From an uncultured Lewinella sp. (GTDB lineage: Bacteria; Bacteroidota; Bacteroidia; Chitinophagales; Saprospiraceae): a stretch of DNA of 6,965 nucleotides. This document shows, piece after piece, positions 1 to 5,483 of this stretch. Location: positions 1 through 6,965 of the forward strand of contig CALIGP010000153.1 of assembly GCA_938021455.1 (NCBI GenBank). The letters are read 5' to 3'. The notes beneath the pieces were generated by a model, which worked only from the letters and a program-made list of their open reading frames with translations, was not told the DNA's origin and made no database searches. Position numbers and translations under genes: made by a program. Positions within the stretch are counted from its first letter, which is position 1; each line of letters starts with the position of its first letter.

Positions 1-164
1 GGTTGGAAAAAGACATTGAGAAGATTCACCTGCAGATGTCTAACCCCGAATTCTACAACGACGAAAAGCGAGTAGAAAAAACCACCGCTGAGCTGAAGTC
101 TAAGCAAGACGAGCTCGAAGAAGTGATGGAGAAATGGGAAGCGGCTAGTGAGGCGCTGGGGTAG
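1..164 (+). CDS. ABC-F family ATPase, C-terminal end (partial)
   Basis: The reading frame is open from base 3 to a TAG at 162-164 and gives 53 residues, starting LEKDIEKIHLQMSNPEFYND and ending in a charged helix. A Glu/Lys-rich coiled coil with the 'LE..I..L...(L/M)SNPEFY.D' pattern is the usual C-terminal tail of ABC-F proteins of the Uup/EttA type. These are soluble ATPases with two ABC cassettes that act on ribosomes or nucleic acid and do not transport. The tail follows the second cassette and binds DNA or the ribosome in some members. No ATPase motif is inside the window, so the family call rests on the tail alone. Another coiled-coil protein cannot be excluded. The long inverted repeat that starts 5 bases after the stop may act as its 3' end. 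Confidence 0.7.
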   Translation, partial: LEKDIEKIHLQMSNPEFYNDEKRVEKTTAELKSKQDELEEVMEKWEAASEALG

Positions 165-168
165 GAAT

Positions 169-268
169 GGTAGTCTTGTAGTCGGGTAGTCTGATAGGCT
201 ACCGCACCTGGGTGTAGGGCATTGCCGCGCGGCAGCTCTACAAGACCACCCGACTACAAGACCACCAA
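169..268. repeat. Long imperfect inverted repeat made of 8-bp units
   Basis: The arm 169-192 is complementary to 243-266 over 24 positions with two mismatches. Both mismatches are A-C in a plus-strand RNA but G-U in a minus-strand RNA, so the minus-strand transcript would pair along the whole arm. Inside lie a second stem (213-217 with 238-242) and a 12-bp perfect palindrome at 223-234 (tgccgcgcggca). Each arm is itself repetitive. The left arm reads ggtagtct, tgtagtcg, ggtagtct, gataggct. The right side reads tctacaag, accacccg, actacaag, accaccaa. It could serve as a terminator for the ABC-F gene, but it has no T-tract. A REP-like or MITE-like dispersed element is the alternative. Confidence 0.75.
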
Positions 269-296
269 GCTCCTCTCCCAATATTATTTTGTCGCC

Positions 297-327
297 AAAG
301 GCTAAAGGCCTCATAAAAAGGCTAAAG
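297..327. repeat. 11-bp direct repeat upstream of the transglutaminase-like gene
   Basis: The sequence aaaggctaaag occurs at 297-307 and again, without mismatch, at 317-327. The copies start 20 bp apart, close to two helical turns. They lie in the 5' region of the 435-1634 gene, just upstream of a -7-like box at 343-350, so they could be paired binding sites for a regulator. A one-mismatch copy (aaaggccaaag) sits at 3369-3379 within the octamer array, so a dispersed repeat is an equally good reading. Confidence 0.5.
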
Positions 328-342
328 TATTCCCCTCTGCGA

Positions 343-350
343 TACTTTTA
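343..350 (+). promoter_or_regulatory. Weak candidate -7 element for the transglutaminase-like gene
   Basis: TACTTTTA matches the Bacteroidota -7 consensus TAnnTTTG at all fixed positions except the last. No TTTG is seen 19-21 bases upstream. If used, transcription would start near 357 and leave a leader of about 78 bases before the ATG at 435. A second 7/8 match lies near 281-290 (attattttg). The choice between them is open. Confidence 0.25.
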
Positions 351-434
351 TCGTCCCCTGAACGTATATTGAGTATACAATTACCACTACGTCAAGCCCC
401 CACTCTTTTTCCCGATTTTAGCCCCAAGTTGACG

Positions 435-1634
435 ATGAAAACCATATTCTCTAAACTCGCCACGTTGGCCTTGCTAGTAATGGTCTTAGCCGGATCTAGC
501 AATTCCCCCTACGGTGACCCCGCCAACCGCCACAATTTTGACTTGCCCTTCTATGCGCAACAGATCAATATCGTTTATGATCCGGGCATGGAGATCAGCA
601 ACCCGACACAGCTAAATAATACCAGCATTAGCCAGTCTTACCGGGATTATGGTCGACGGCCTAGTCAAGTTTTGCTCAACAGTTTGCTCGAAGCCAAAGA
701 GAAGTATGAGCTCAACGATTACCTCTTCTGTAAGCTCGCCCGCACCAGCCTGCAGGTAATCTACAGTAATGGCTCTTCTAATGCCCGCGAAGTATCGCTT
801 TACGGATTACTGATCGATGCTGGCTTTGATGCCATCCTCACCTTTCGGGGCGGACGAATCTTTGTGAACGTATACACCAGTGAAGACCTTTTCGAAGTCC
901 CGATCATCGACGCTAAAGGCCGCCCCTATGCAAACATAAGTTGCCTAACGGGCGAGTGCAATGGCCGTCAACGGCTCTACATTCACAACGAGCACCCCAA
1001 CCCAGGCGGGCGGTCTTTCGGTTTTCAGTTGAAAAACTGGCCTGACCTGGGCGTGCAGCCCACCATTAAAGATATGTCCTTCAATTACCATGGGGTGCAG
1101 CAGACACTTCGTGTTACTTTTGACCGGACGATGGTGGACATCATGGCCGACTACCCCTTCATCCACGAATATTGTTATCTCGAAACGCCCCTGTCGGCTA
1201 CCCTGCGCGAAAGCCTGCTACCGCAGCTTCGGCGATACCTGGAACCTCTCGATCAGGAGCAGCAGCTTGAACTCCTGGCCAGTTTTACCCGCTCGGCCTT
1301 CGACTATAAAGAAGACAACGCCAACTTTGGCCGTTCAAAGCCCATGGTTCCAGAAGAGCTTTTTGGTTATAGTTTTTCGGATTGTGAAGACCGCTCCGCG
1401 CTCTTTTTCGCCCTCGTACGAGAGCTCCTGGGCATCCCCATGGCGGTAGTTGCCTATGATGACCACCTAACCATTGCCATTGGAAGTGACGACATAAAAG
1501 GAGATGCGTTCACCTATAATGATCAACGATATGTCTTCTGTGATCCCACCGGCCCCAAGAATTCCAGCCGGATTGGACAGATTCCCCCCGGTTATGAAAA
1601 TAAAAATTTCAAAATAATCGGTACTTACAAATAG
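435..1634 (+). CDS. Secreted protein with transglutaminase-like C-terminal domain
   Basis: This 399-residue protein starts at the ATG at 435, which places a signal peptide (MKTIFSKLATLALLVMVLAG) at the N-terminus. A TTG in frame at 369 would add 22 residues ahead of the signal, so I reject it. No lipobox Cys follows the hydrophobic stretch, so cleavage by signal peptidase I and export to the periplasm or beyond is likely. The C-terminal part carries a transglutaminase/papain-like triad: Cys317 in SDCEDRSALF, at the start of a helix; His344 in YDDHLTIAIG; and Asp370 in YVFCDPTG. Domains with this layout are thiol peptidases or amide-forming enzymes. Residues of about 25-250 form a beta-rich region that I do not recognise. 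The gene stands alone, about 140 bases before the next gene. Substrate and reaction are unknown. The triad is clear; activity is inferred. Confidence 0.8.
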   Translation: MKTIFSKLATLALLVMVLAGSSNSPYGDPANRHNFDLPFYAQQINIVYDPGMEISNPTQLNNTSISQSYRDYGRRPSQVLLNSLLEAKEKYELNDYLFCKLARTSLQVIYSNGSSNAREVSLYGLLIDAGFDAILTFRGGRIFVNVYTSEDLFEVPIIDAKGRPYANISCLTGECNGRQRLYIHNEHPNPGGRSFGFQLKNWPDLGVQPTIKDMSFNYHGVQQTLRVTFDRTMVDIMADYPFIHEYCYLETPLSATLRESLLPQLRRYLEPLDQEQQLELLASFTRSAFDYKEDNANFGRSKPMVPEELFGYSFSDCEDRSALFFALVRELLGIPMAVVAYDDHLTIAIGSDDIKGDAFTYNDQRYVFCDPTGPKNSSRIGQIPPGYENKNFKIIGTYK

Positions 1635-1670
1635 CTGATTGTCAACGAGAAACAACACTTTTTCAGCTAA

Positions 1671-1703
1671 TTTGCTTTGGTTTGCGTCCAATTGTTACTT
1701 TTG
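1671..1703 (+). promoter_or_regulatory. Bacteroidota-type promoter of the DUF2795 gene
   Basis: TTTG at 1671-1674 is followed after 21 bases by TACTTTTG at 1696-1703, a full match to TAnnTTTG. This is the -33/-7 arrangement read by the primary sigma factor of Bacteroidota. Transcription would begin near 1710, about 63 bases before the ATG of the 73-residue protein. Confidence 0.75.
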
Positions 1704-1710
1704 CGGCCCA

Positions 1711-1750
1711 GAGGGGTGAAAACAAAATGCCACCCCCATGGCTTTTTTAA
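1711..1750 (+). promoter_or_regulatory. Leader with alternative hairpins and a possible MPPPWLF leader peptide
   Basis: Two small hairpins compete here. GGGGTG (1713-1718) can pair with CACCCC (1731-1736), and GCCA (1729-1732) can pair with TGGC (1739-1742), followed directly by six T (1743-1748). The second has the form of a weak intrinsic terminator with only four base pairs. The same bases encode ATG CCA CCC CCA TGG CTT TTT TAA at 1727-1750, a 7-residue peptide MPPPWLF. Its three consecutive prolines are a known ribosome-pausing motif. The structures are visible; their use as an attenuator is a guess. Confidence 0.25.
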
Positions 1751-1772
1751 GTAGTAAAACTTATGCGTTAGT

Positions 1773-1994
1773 ATGTATTGGACTCTAGAACTCGCTTCTC
1801 ACCTTGAAGATGCCCCCTGGCCCGCCACGAGGGACGAACTTATCGATTACGCGATCCGCTCCGGCTCCCCCCTGGAAGTGATCGAGAACTTACAAGCCAT
1901 GGAAGATGAAGGAGAAACCTACGAGGTGATCGACGATATCTGGCCTGATTACCCCCGAAAGGATGACTTCCTTTTCAATGAAGATGAATATTAA
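1773..1994 (+). CDS. DUF2795 domain protein
   Basis: This is a 73-residue acidic protein beginning MYWTLELASHLEDAPWPATR and ending in WPDYPRKDDFLFNEDEY. I recognise it as the short, highly conserved Bacteroidota protein that carries a DUF2795 domain; the length is typical. The segment PATRDELIDYAIRSGSPLEVIENLQ (about residues 17-41) is the domain core and resembles a small helical fold. No enzymatic residues are apparent, and the function of the family is not established. It has its own strong promoter (1671-1703) and a strong terminator directly after the stop (2014-2045), so it is probably a single-gene transcript. There is no clear Shine-Dalgarno sequence before the ATG, as is normal in this phylum. 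Confidence 0.9.
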   Translation: MYWTLELASHLEDAPWPATRDELIDYAIRSGSPLEVIENLQAMEDEGETYEVIDDIWPDYPRKDDFLFNEDEY

Positions 1995-2013
1995 ACAACT
2001 TACGAGTTGAGCG

Positions 2014-2045
2014 ACAAAGCCGGTGACTTCCCTCACCGGCTTTGT
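2014..2045 (+). terminator. Strong hairpin terminator after the DUF2795 gene
   Basis: ACAAAGCCGGTGA (2014-2026) and TCACCGGCTTTGT (2033-2045) form a perfect 13-bp stem with a 6-base loop (2027-2032). The GC-rich core sits next to the loop. The A-run on the left arm and the T-run on the right arm are part of the stem, so it could work in both directions. It lies 19 bases after the DUF2795 stop codon and 43 bases before the cmk start. Confidence 0.85.
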
Positions 2046-2088
2046 TATGTCCGCTCTGCTCTTTCCTTCAATCATACCCCTTAGTTCC

Positions 2089-2745
2089 ATGCCCCACGTA
2101 ATCGCAATCGACGGATTCAGTGCCTGCGGAAAGTCAACACTGGCCAAAGCTATGGCCAAACGTCTTAATTATCGATTCATTGACACCGGTGCTATGTACC
2201 GGATGATTACACTGCACTTTTTACGTCATGAAGTTAGCCTGGAGGACGAGGGCGCGGTCGCAGGTGCATTGGAAGGTTTACGGGTAGACTTCGTCCCGGG
2301 CTCCAACGATGCTCTCCTGAACGGGGAGAACGTTGAGGCCGAAATCCGGGACCGGGCAGTGTCTGACTTTGTGTCGCCGGTGGCGGCGGTAGGCGCCGTG
2401 CGCCGGTGGGTCGTCCCCCAGCAGCAGGCCATGGGTAAAGCTGGTGGCATTGTAATGGACGGCCGAGACATCGGCACCGTCGTCTTCCCCAAGGCCGACC
2501 TCAAACTATTCATCACCGCAGACCGGGAAACCCGGATCCAACGCCGGCTTGATGAGCTCATCGCAAAGGGCATCCCCGCTGATCCCGAAGCGGTCGCCAA
2601 CAACCTCGACGAACGCGACCGCATCGACTCCACCCGCAAAGACAGCCCCCTCCGCAAAGCGGACGACGCCATCGAAATCGACAATAGCTGCCTCTCCCTG
2701 GAAGAATTCATTGAAGTAGGCATGGCGGAAGCGGCTAAGATTTAG
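2089..2745 (+). CDS. cmk: Cytidylate kinase
   Basis: This 218-residue cytoplasmic enzyme transfers a phosphate from ATP to CMP or dCMP, feeding CTP/dCTP synthesis and recycling CMP from RNA turnover and lipid synthesis. The Walker A loop is GFSACGKST (residues 9-17). The nucleotide-binding DTGAMYR motif is at 32-38 and DGRDIGTVVFP starts at 124. The C-terminal part carries the family pattern ERDRIDSTRKDSPLRKADDA and ends the core with IEIDNS. The length fits the usual 215-230. The ATG at 2089 puts MPHVIAIDGFS directly before the P-loop. In-frame starts further upstream, such as the GTG at 2023, fall inside or next to the terminator stem and are not credible. No good promoter is seen in the 43 bases between the terminator and the start. 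Confidence 0.95.
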   Translation: MPHVIAIDGFSACGKSTLAKAMAKRLNYRFIDTGAMYRMITLHFLRHEVSLEDEGAVAGALEGLRVDFVPGSNDALLNGENVEAEIRDRAVSDFVSPVAAVGAVRRWVVPQQQAMGKAGGIVMDGRDIGTVVFPKADLKLFITADRETRIQRRLDELIAKGIPADPEAVANNLDERDRIDSTRKDSPLRKADDAIEIDNSCLSLEEFIEVGMAEAAKI

Positions 2746-2750
2746 GCTAG

Positions 2751-2797
2751 CTCGTCGGCCGAGCGTTACGACGAAGGAGTTTCGCTCGTCCGCCGAG
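2751..2797. repeat. Imperfect hairpin repeat after cmk
   Basis: The arm 2751-2765 (ctcgtcggccgagcg) is complementary to 2783-2797 at 13 of 15 positions, with a 17-base loop between them. It begins 5 bases after the cmk stop. There is no T-run after the second arm, only gtgtggaaacc, so it is not a standard intrinsic terminator. The gagcg/cgaa/cgctcg texture resembles REP-type intergenic elements. Whether it recurs elsewhere in the genome cannot be seen here. Confidence 0.6.
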
Positions 2798-2832
2798 TGT
2801 GGAAACCTGCGATTTAATTGACAACCAGCAAA

Positions 2833-3285
2833 ATGTCCAACACCACCAAAGATTATCTTTTCGTCGGCATTCAGTTTATGCTGTTCCTTGGCTATGCCCT
2901 GACACCCCGGATTCTTAATTTTCAATTACCAAAGGTTGTAGCTTACGTAGGCCTACTCCTTGCCATTAGCGGTCTTTGCACCGGCGTTCTCGCCCTCCTT
3001 CAACTTCGCAGTAGCTTTTCGCCGTTCCCAACACCCGTTGCTAACGGCGAGTTAGTCTCCAACGGTCTCTTCAGGCTATCCCGCCATCCCATCTACAGCA
3101 GTATTTTGCTCGGAGCCTTTGGCTTTTCCCTATACACAGGCTCTGGCTATCGCCTACTTATCGGGCTAGGTTTACTACTCCTCTTCTACTTCAAATCCCG
3201 CTACGAAGAACAATTACTCTCCCAAAAATATGCGGGCTACGCTGACTATAAAAAGCGGGTAGGCAGATTTTCGCCCTGGTGGTAA
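2833..3285 (+). CDS. Integral-membrane methyltransferase, isoprenylcysteine/phospholipid methyltransferase-like
   Basis: This is a 150-residue membrane protein. Hydrophobic segments lie at about 8-25, 35-58, 86-102 and 106-121. Between and after them are the family hallmarks: VSNGLFRLSRHPIY (75-88), containing the RHP motif that helps bind S-adenosylmethionine, and KSRYEEQLLSQKYAGYADYKKRVGRFSPWW (121-150), with the conserved Glu pair and the closing R..PW. These belong to the ICMT/PEMT-like family, which methylates small lipid or prenyl substrates in the membrane. The bacterial substrate is not known. The start is the ATG at 2833; a TTG 15 bases upstream is possible but adds nothing conserved. 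It follows cmk by 87 bases with the hairpin repeat between them, so co-transcription is uncertain. Confidence 0.85.
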   Translation: MSNTTKDYLFVGIQFMLFLGYALTPRILNFQLPKVVAYVGLLLAISGLCTGVLALLQLRSSFSPFPTPVANGELVSNGLFRLSRHPIYSSILLGAFGFSLYTGSGYRLLIGLGLLLLFYFKSRYEEQLLSQKYAGYADYKKRVGRFSPWW

Positions 3286-3348
3286 CCCTCTCCTCCGACT
3301 CCTACCCCGCCTTCAACGCGCGGCAGCCCACCACGCAGTAGCAGCGAA

Positions 3349-3388
3349 GCTAAAATACTAACGGACTAAAAGGCCAAAGAACTAACCT
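3349..3388. repeat. Tandem array of five degenerate octamers
   Basis: Read on the plus strand in register: GCTAAAAT (3349), ACTAACGG (3357), ACTAAAAG (3365), GCCAAAGA (3373), ACTAACCT (3381). The fixed core is (A/G)C(T/C)AA every 8 bases. The last unit overlaps the TAG stop of the minus-strand gene at 3387-3389, so the array is that gene's 3' flank. Units of the same length and similar core (actacaag, accacccg) build the 169-268 element. No hairpin is formed here. Confidence 0.5.
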
Positions 3389-4724
3389 ACGGTTTACTCA
3401 AATCCAGCTCCCGCAGCATTAGCATATAGCTACGACCGAAATCCATCAGGTTATCAAAGCTCAACTGGCTGAGGCCTGGGCGCAGGCGCGGGTAGTCATC
3501 ACTGTACTGACTGATGATGTCCGTGATGGCGGCGCGAATGGCGCGGCGGGCGGGGCGTCCGTCCCTATCCAGAAACTGCTGTTTAAAGCCAAGCTCCCGG
3601 AAGTATTCATCTTCACAAACCCGGTAGTAGAGTTGCAGTAGGCTACGGTCTGGCGGCGGCACGGCGTAGTTGAACAGGGCATAGCCGACGATGTAGCCGG
3701 GGATGCCACTGGCAACCTCGACGTAGCCGTTGTCCTGATACCAATCCATATTCGGCAGCTCGTTGTCGATCAGACTCACGAGGCGGTCATGGTTCGCAGG
3801 TAACGTAATGCCAAAAGTAGACTTGCCGGCATAGAGCTCCTCGGCAAAGGATTCCGGTGCACGACGTAACAGGTGTTGTAGCTCCCTGAGCAGGCGGATG
3901 TTCTTGTAGGTCACCGGTTGGTCATCCTCGCGGGCGAAATACATGCGGTGCATGCGCTCCAGGGCTTCCATGGTGTGCCCTTCGGGGATGAGCAGATAAT
4001 CGAGGCGATAGACGAGGTCGAGTAGCAGATAAGCCACCGCTCCGGGCTGTTCCTCGGGGTTGAGTTTACCCTTCCCAAGATAGTCGATCACGTACTGAAT
4101 ACGACGACGGAGAAACTCAAGCTTGCGTTCTTTATCTTCTACACTTAGTTCTTCGAGGTGGGTGATTTCGGTCGCACTCAGAAATTCGCTGAACTCTTCC
4201 AGCAGCAGGTCATCCTGCTTATCGGCGCGGAGGGCCATTTCTTTCAGGGCGTGGTAAAGCTTATGGGGGCTGGCGTCGTTGACCGGCGTATCGAACACGA
4301 TGGCCAGGCAGCCATCGTCGTCAATGGCGAAGCGGCTATACTTCAGCTCGTAATTCATGGAGGTGAGCCGGTGCAAGAGGTCCGCATTGTTAGCGTCCAG
4401 GTGGGCGACCCGGGCGGTAGCCCGAAGTTGATCATCGTCGGCAAAACCAGTTACCCGCTTGCTGCCCTGGTAGAACTCGAAGTAGAGTTTACCGCCCTCC
4501 GTCTTCCACTTTACGTTGCCCTCCCGCTCGTCCAGCAAATAAGCCATAAAGGCTTCGCAGCTTTCCACGTAGTTGCCTTTCTCGAAGGCGAGGAGGGATT
4601 TGTCCCAGGCGGCGTAATTCTCCGGCGACTTATACGCATCGGTATAGCGTCCGAAGTTAAATTCGGGGCCGTCAGTGGGGTCATAGCCGGGGGCGCGGCC
4701 GAAGAGGGTGTCCCAGATGCTCAA
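3387..4724 (-). CDS. Uncharacterised cytoplasmic protein with a YbjN-like region
   Basis: This 445-residue protein has no signal peptide or membrane segment. Residues about 70-180 (KWKTEGGKLYFEFYQGSKRV through LRADKQDDLLLEEF) follow the pattern of YbjN / type III chaperone-like folds: alternating strands, then 'MNYELKYSRFAIDDDGCLAIVFDTP', then a helix ending in a D-D-LL-EEF acidic motif. The segment before it (33-67) could be a helical repeat hairpin. The rest (185-445) is mainly helical and unfamiliar to me. The start is notable: the only candidate that keeps the N-terminal MSIWDTLFG is a TTG at 4722-4724, because a TGA interrupts the frame shortly upstream and the next ATG is at residue 60. 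The function is unknown; YbjN-like domains often assist protein binding. The YbjN link is from pattern and moderate in confidence. Confidence 0.75.
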   Translation of the reverse strand: MSIWDTLFGRAPGYDPTDGPEFNFGRYTDAYKSPENYAAWDKSLLAFEKGNYVESCEAFMAYLLDEREGNVKWKTEGGKLYFEFYQGSKRVTGFADDDQLRATARVAHLDANNADLLHRLTSMNYELKYSRFAIDDDGCLAIVFDTPVNDASPHKLYHALKEMALRADKQDDLLLEEFSEFLSATEITHLEELSVEDKERKLEFLRRRIQYVIDYLGKGKLNPEEQPGAVAYLLLDLVYRLDYLLIPEGHTMEALERMHRMYFAREDDQPVTYKNIRLLRELQHLLRRAPESFAEELYAGKSTFGITLPANHDRLVSLIDNELPNMDWYQDNGYVEVASGIPGYIVGYALFNYAVPPPDRSLLQLYYRVCEDEYFRELGFKQQFLDRDGRPARRAIRAAITDIISQYSDDYPRLRPGLSQLSFDNLMDFGRSYMLMLRELDLSKP

Positions 4725-4827
4725 ATGGAAGAAAGATTTGTTACTTGGTCAGTTAGTAGCGGTAAGATACGTAGTGGCGAGGGATGTGGAAAAGAAAAGA
4801 CGGAAACGAAAACTCTTATTTTGGTGT

Positions 4828-4835
4828 TATCTTTA
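4828..4835 (+). promoter_or_regulatory. Weak candidate -7 element for the Uma2-family gene
   Basis: TATCTTTA matches TAnnTTTG except for the last base and lies 24 bases before the ATG at 4860. The implied leader would be under 20 bases. No TTTG is seen at the expected distance upstream. The 135-base intergenic region must also hold the promoter of the divergent gene. TATCTTAC read on the minus strand, about 40 bases before that gene's start, is a 6/8 candidate. Confidence 0.25.
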
Positions 4836-4859
4836 AGTATCTAAGATAACCAGCGTTGT

Positions 4860-5453
4860 ATGACAAAATCCATTGAAGCACATTCTGACCCGGGTTGGGA
4901 TTTCTACTGGACGTTAGAACGGTATCACCATGCCATTGAGCATGGAACGCTCACCGAAGACGACAAAGTCGAATTACTTTATGGTAAAATCGTAGACCTT
5001 ATGCCCGCCGGAACCTTACACGAGGAATGTGTCAGTATTCTTTCAGCGTTTTTCCAGGATAAGTTTGGAAAGGAGTTTCGCTACCGGGAAGAAAAGTCTA
5101 TCGCTATTCCGGACTTGGCCTCAGAGCCCGAACCAGATTTCGTTGTCGTAGTCAAAAAATCATACAGTAAGGAAAGACCTGCACCAGGAGAAGTTCACCT
5201 CGTTGTTGAAGTAGCCAACTCTTCCCTCCAAAAAGACAGAACAGTAAAAGTCGAACTTTATGCGGAGGCCAAACTTTCGGAGTATTGGATTATTAACTTA
5301 CTTAATCGTCAGATAGAAGTTCATCTCAATCCTCAGCCTGAGCAAAAGCTATATGGATCCATCACGCATTATGGGGAATCAGACTCCTTCGTCAGCCCCT
5401 TTGCTGGTGAAATTATTGTGGCGGACTTACTTCCCGATGAAGACCAGAGCTAA
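4860..5453 (+). CDS. Uma2 family endonuclease (DUF820)
   Basis: This 197-residue protein has the Uma2/DUF820 layout, a PD-(D/E)XK nuclease fold. Visible motifs are VELLYGKIVDLMPAGTLHEE (38-57); EPEPDFVVVV (89-98), holding the metal-binding Asp93; HLVVEVANSSLQKDRTVK (113-130), with Glu117 and Lys130; and YAEAKLSEYWIINL (134-147). These are the expected active-site positions, and the length is normal for the family. The biological role is not settled: these genes are numerous in cyanobacteria and scattered in Bacteroidota, and no partner gene such as a methylase or antitoxin is next to this one. It is divergent from the YbjN-like gene and converges on the acetyltransferase gene with 30 bases between stops. 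An AGCTA/TAGCT palindrome (5448-5462) overlaps the stop. Confidence 0.9.
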   Translation: MTKSIEAHSDPGWDFYWTLERYHHAIEHGTLTEDDKVELLYGKIVDLMPAGTLHEECVSILSAFFQDKFGKEFRYREEKSIAIPDLASEPEPDFVVVVKKSYSKERPAPGEVHLVVEVANSSLQKDRTVKVELYAEAKLSEYWIINLLNRQIEVHLNPQPEQKLYGSITHYGESDSFVSPFAGEIIVADLLPDEDQS

Positions 5454-5483
5454 CGGTTAGCTTGGCCGCCTTTATTTTGACAC

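Noticed and set aside
226..236. 11-base match cgcgcggcagc shared with 3317-3327
   Set aside because: Short and GC-rich; the flanks do not align, so chance or composition is enough to explain it.
369..434. TTG-initiated extension of the transglutaminase-like protein
   Set aside because: It would place 22 polar or proline-rich residues ahead of a clear signal peptide; the ATG at 435 gives a normal exported N-terminus.
2023..2088. GTG-initiated N-terminal extension of cytidylate kinase
   Set aside because: The extra codons run through the stem of the 2014-2045 terminator, and the ATG at 2089 yields the standard N-terminus directly before the P-loop.
2226..2925. Two minus-strand open frames opposite cmk and the membrane methyltransferase gene
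   Set aside because: Ser/Arg-rich or composition-driven translations without recognisable motifs, lying antisense to well-supported genes.
4158..4844. 228-codon plus-strand open frame opposite the YbjN-like gene
   Set aside because: It is antisense to a better-supported coding frame, rich in Val/Gly/Glu typical of antisense readings, and has no recognisable domain.
5448..5462. AGCTA/TAGCT palindrome as terminator of the Uma2-family gene
   Set aside because: Only five pairs around the stop codon and no adjacent T-run; too weak to call.
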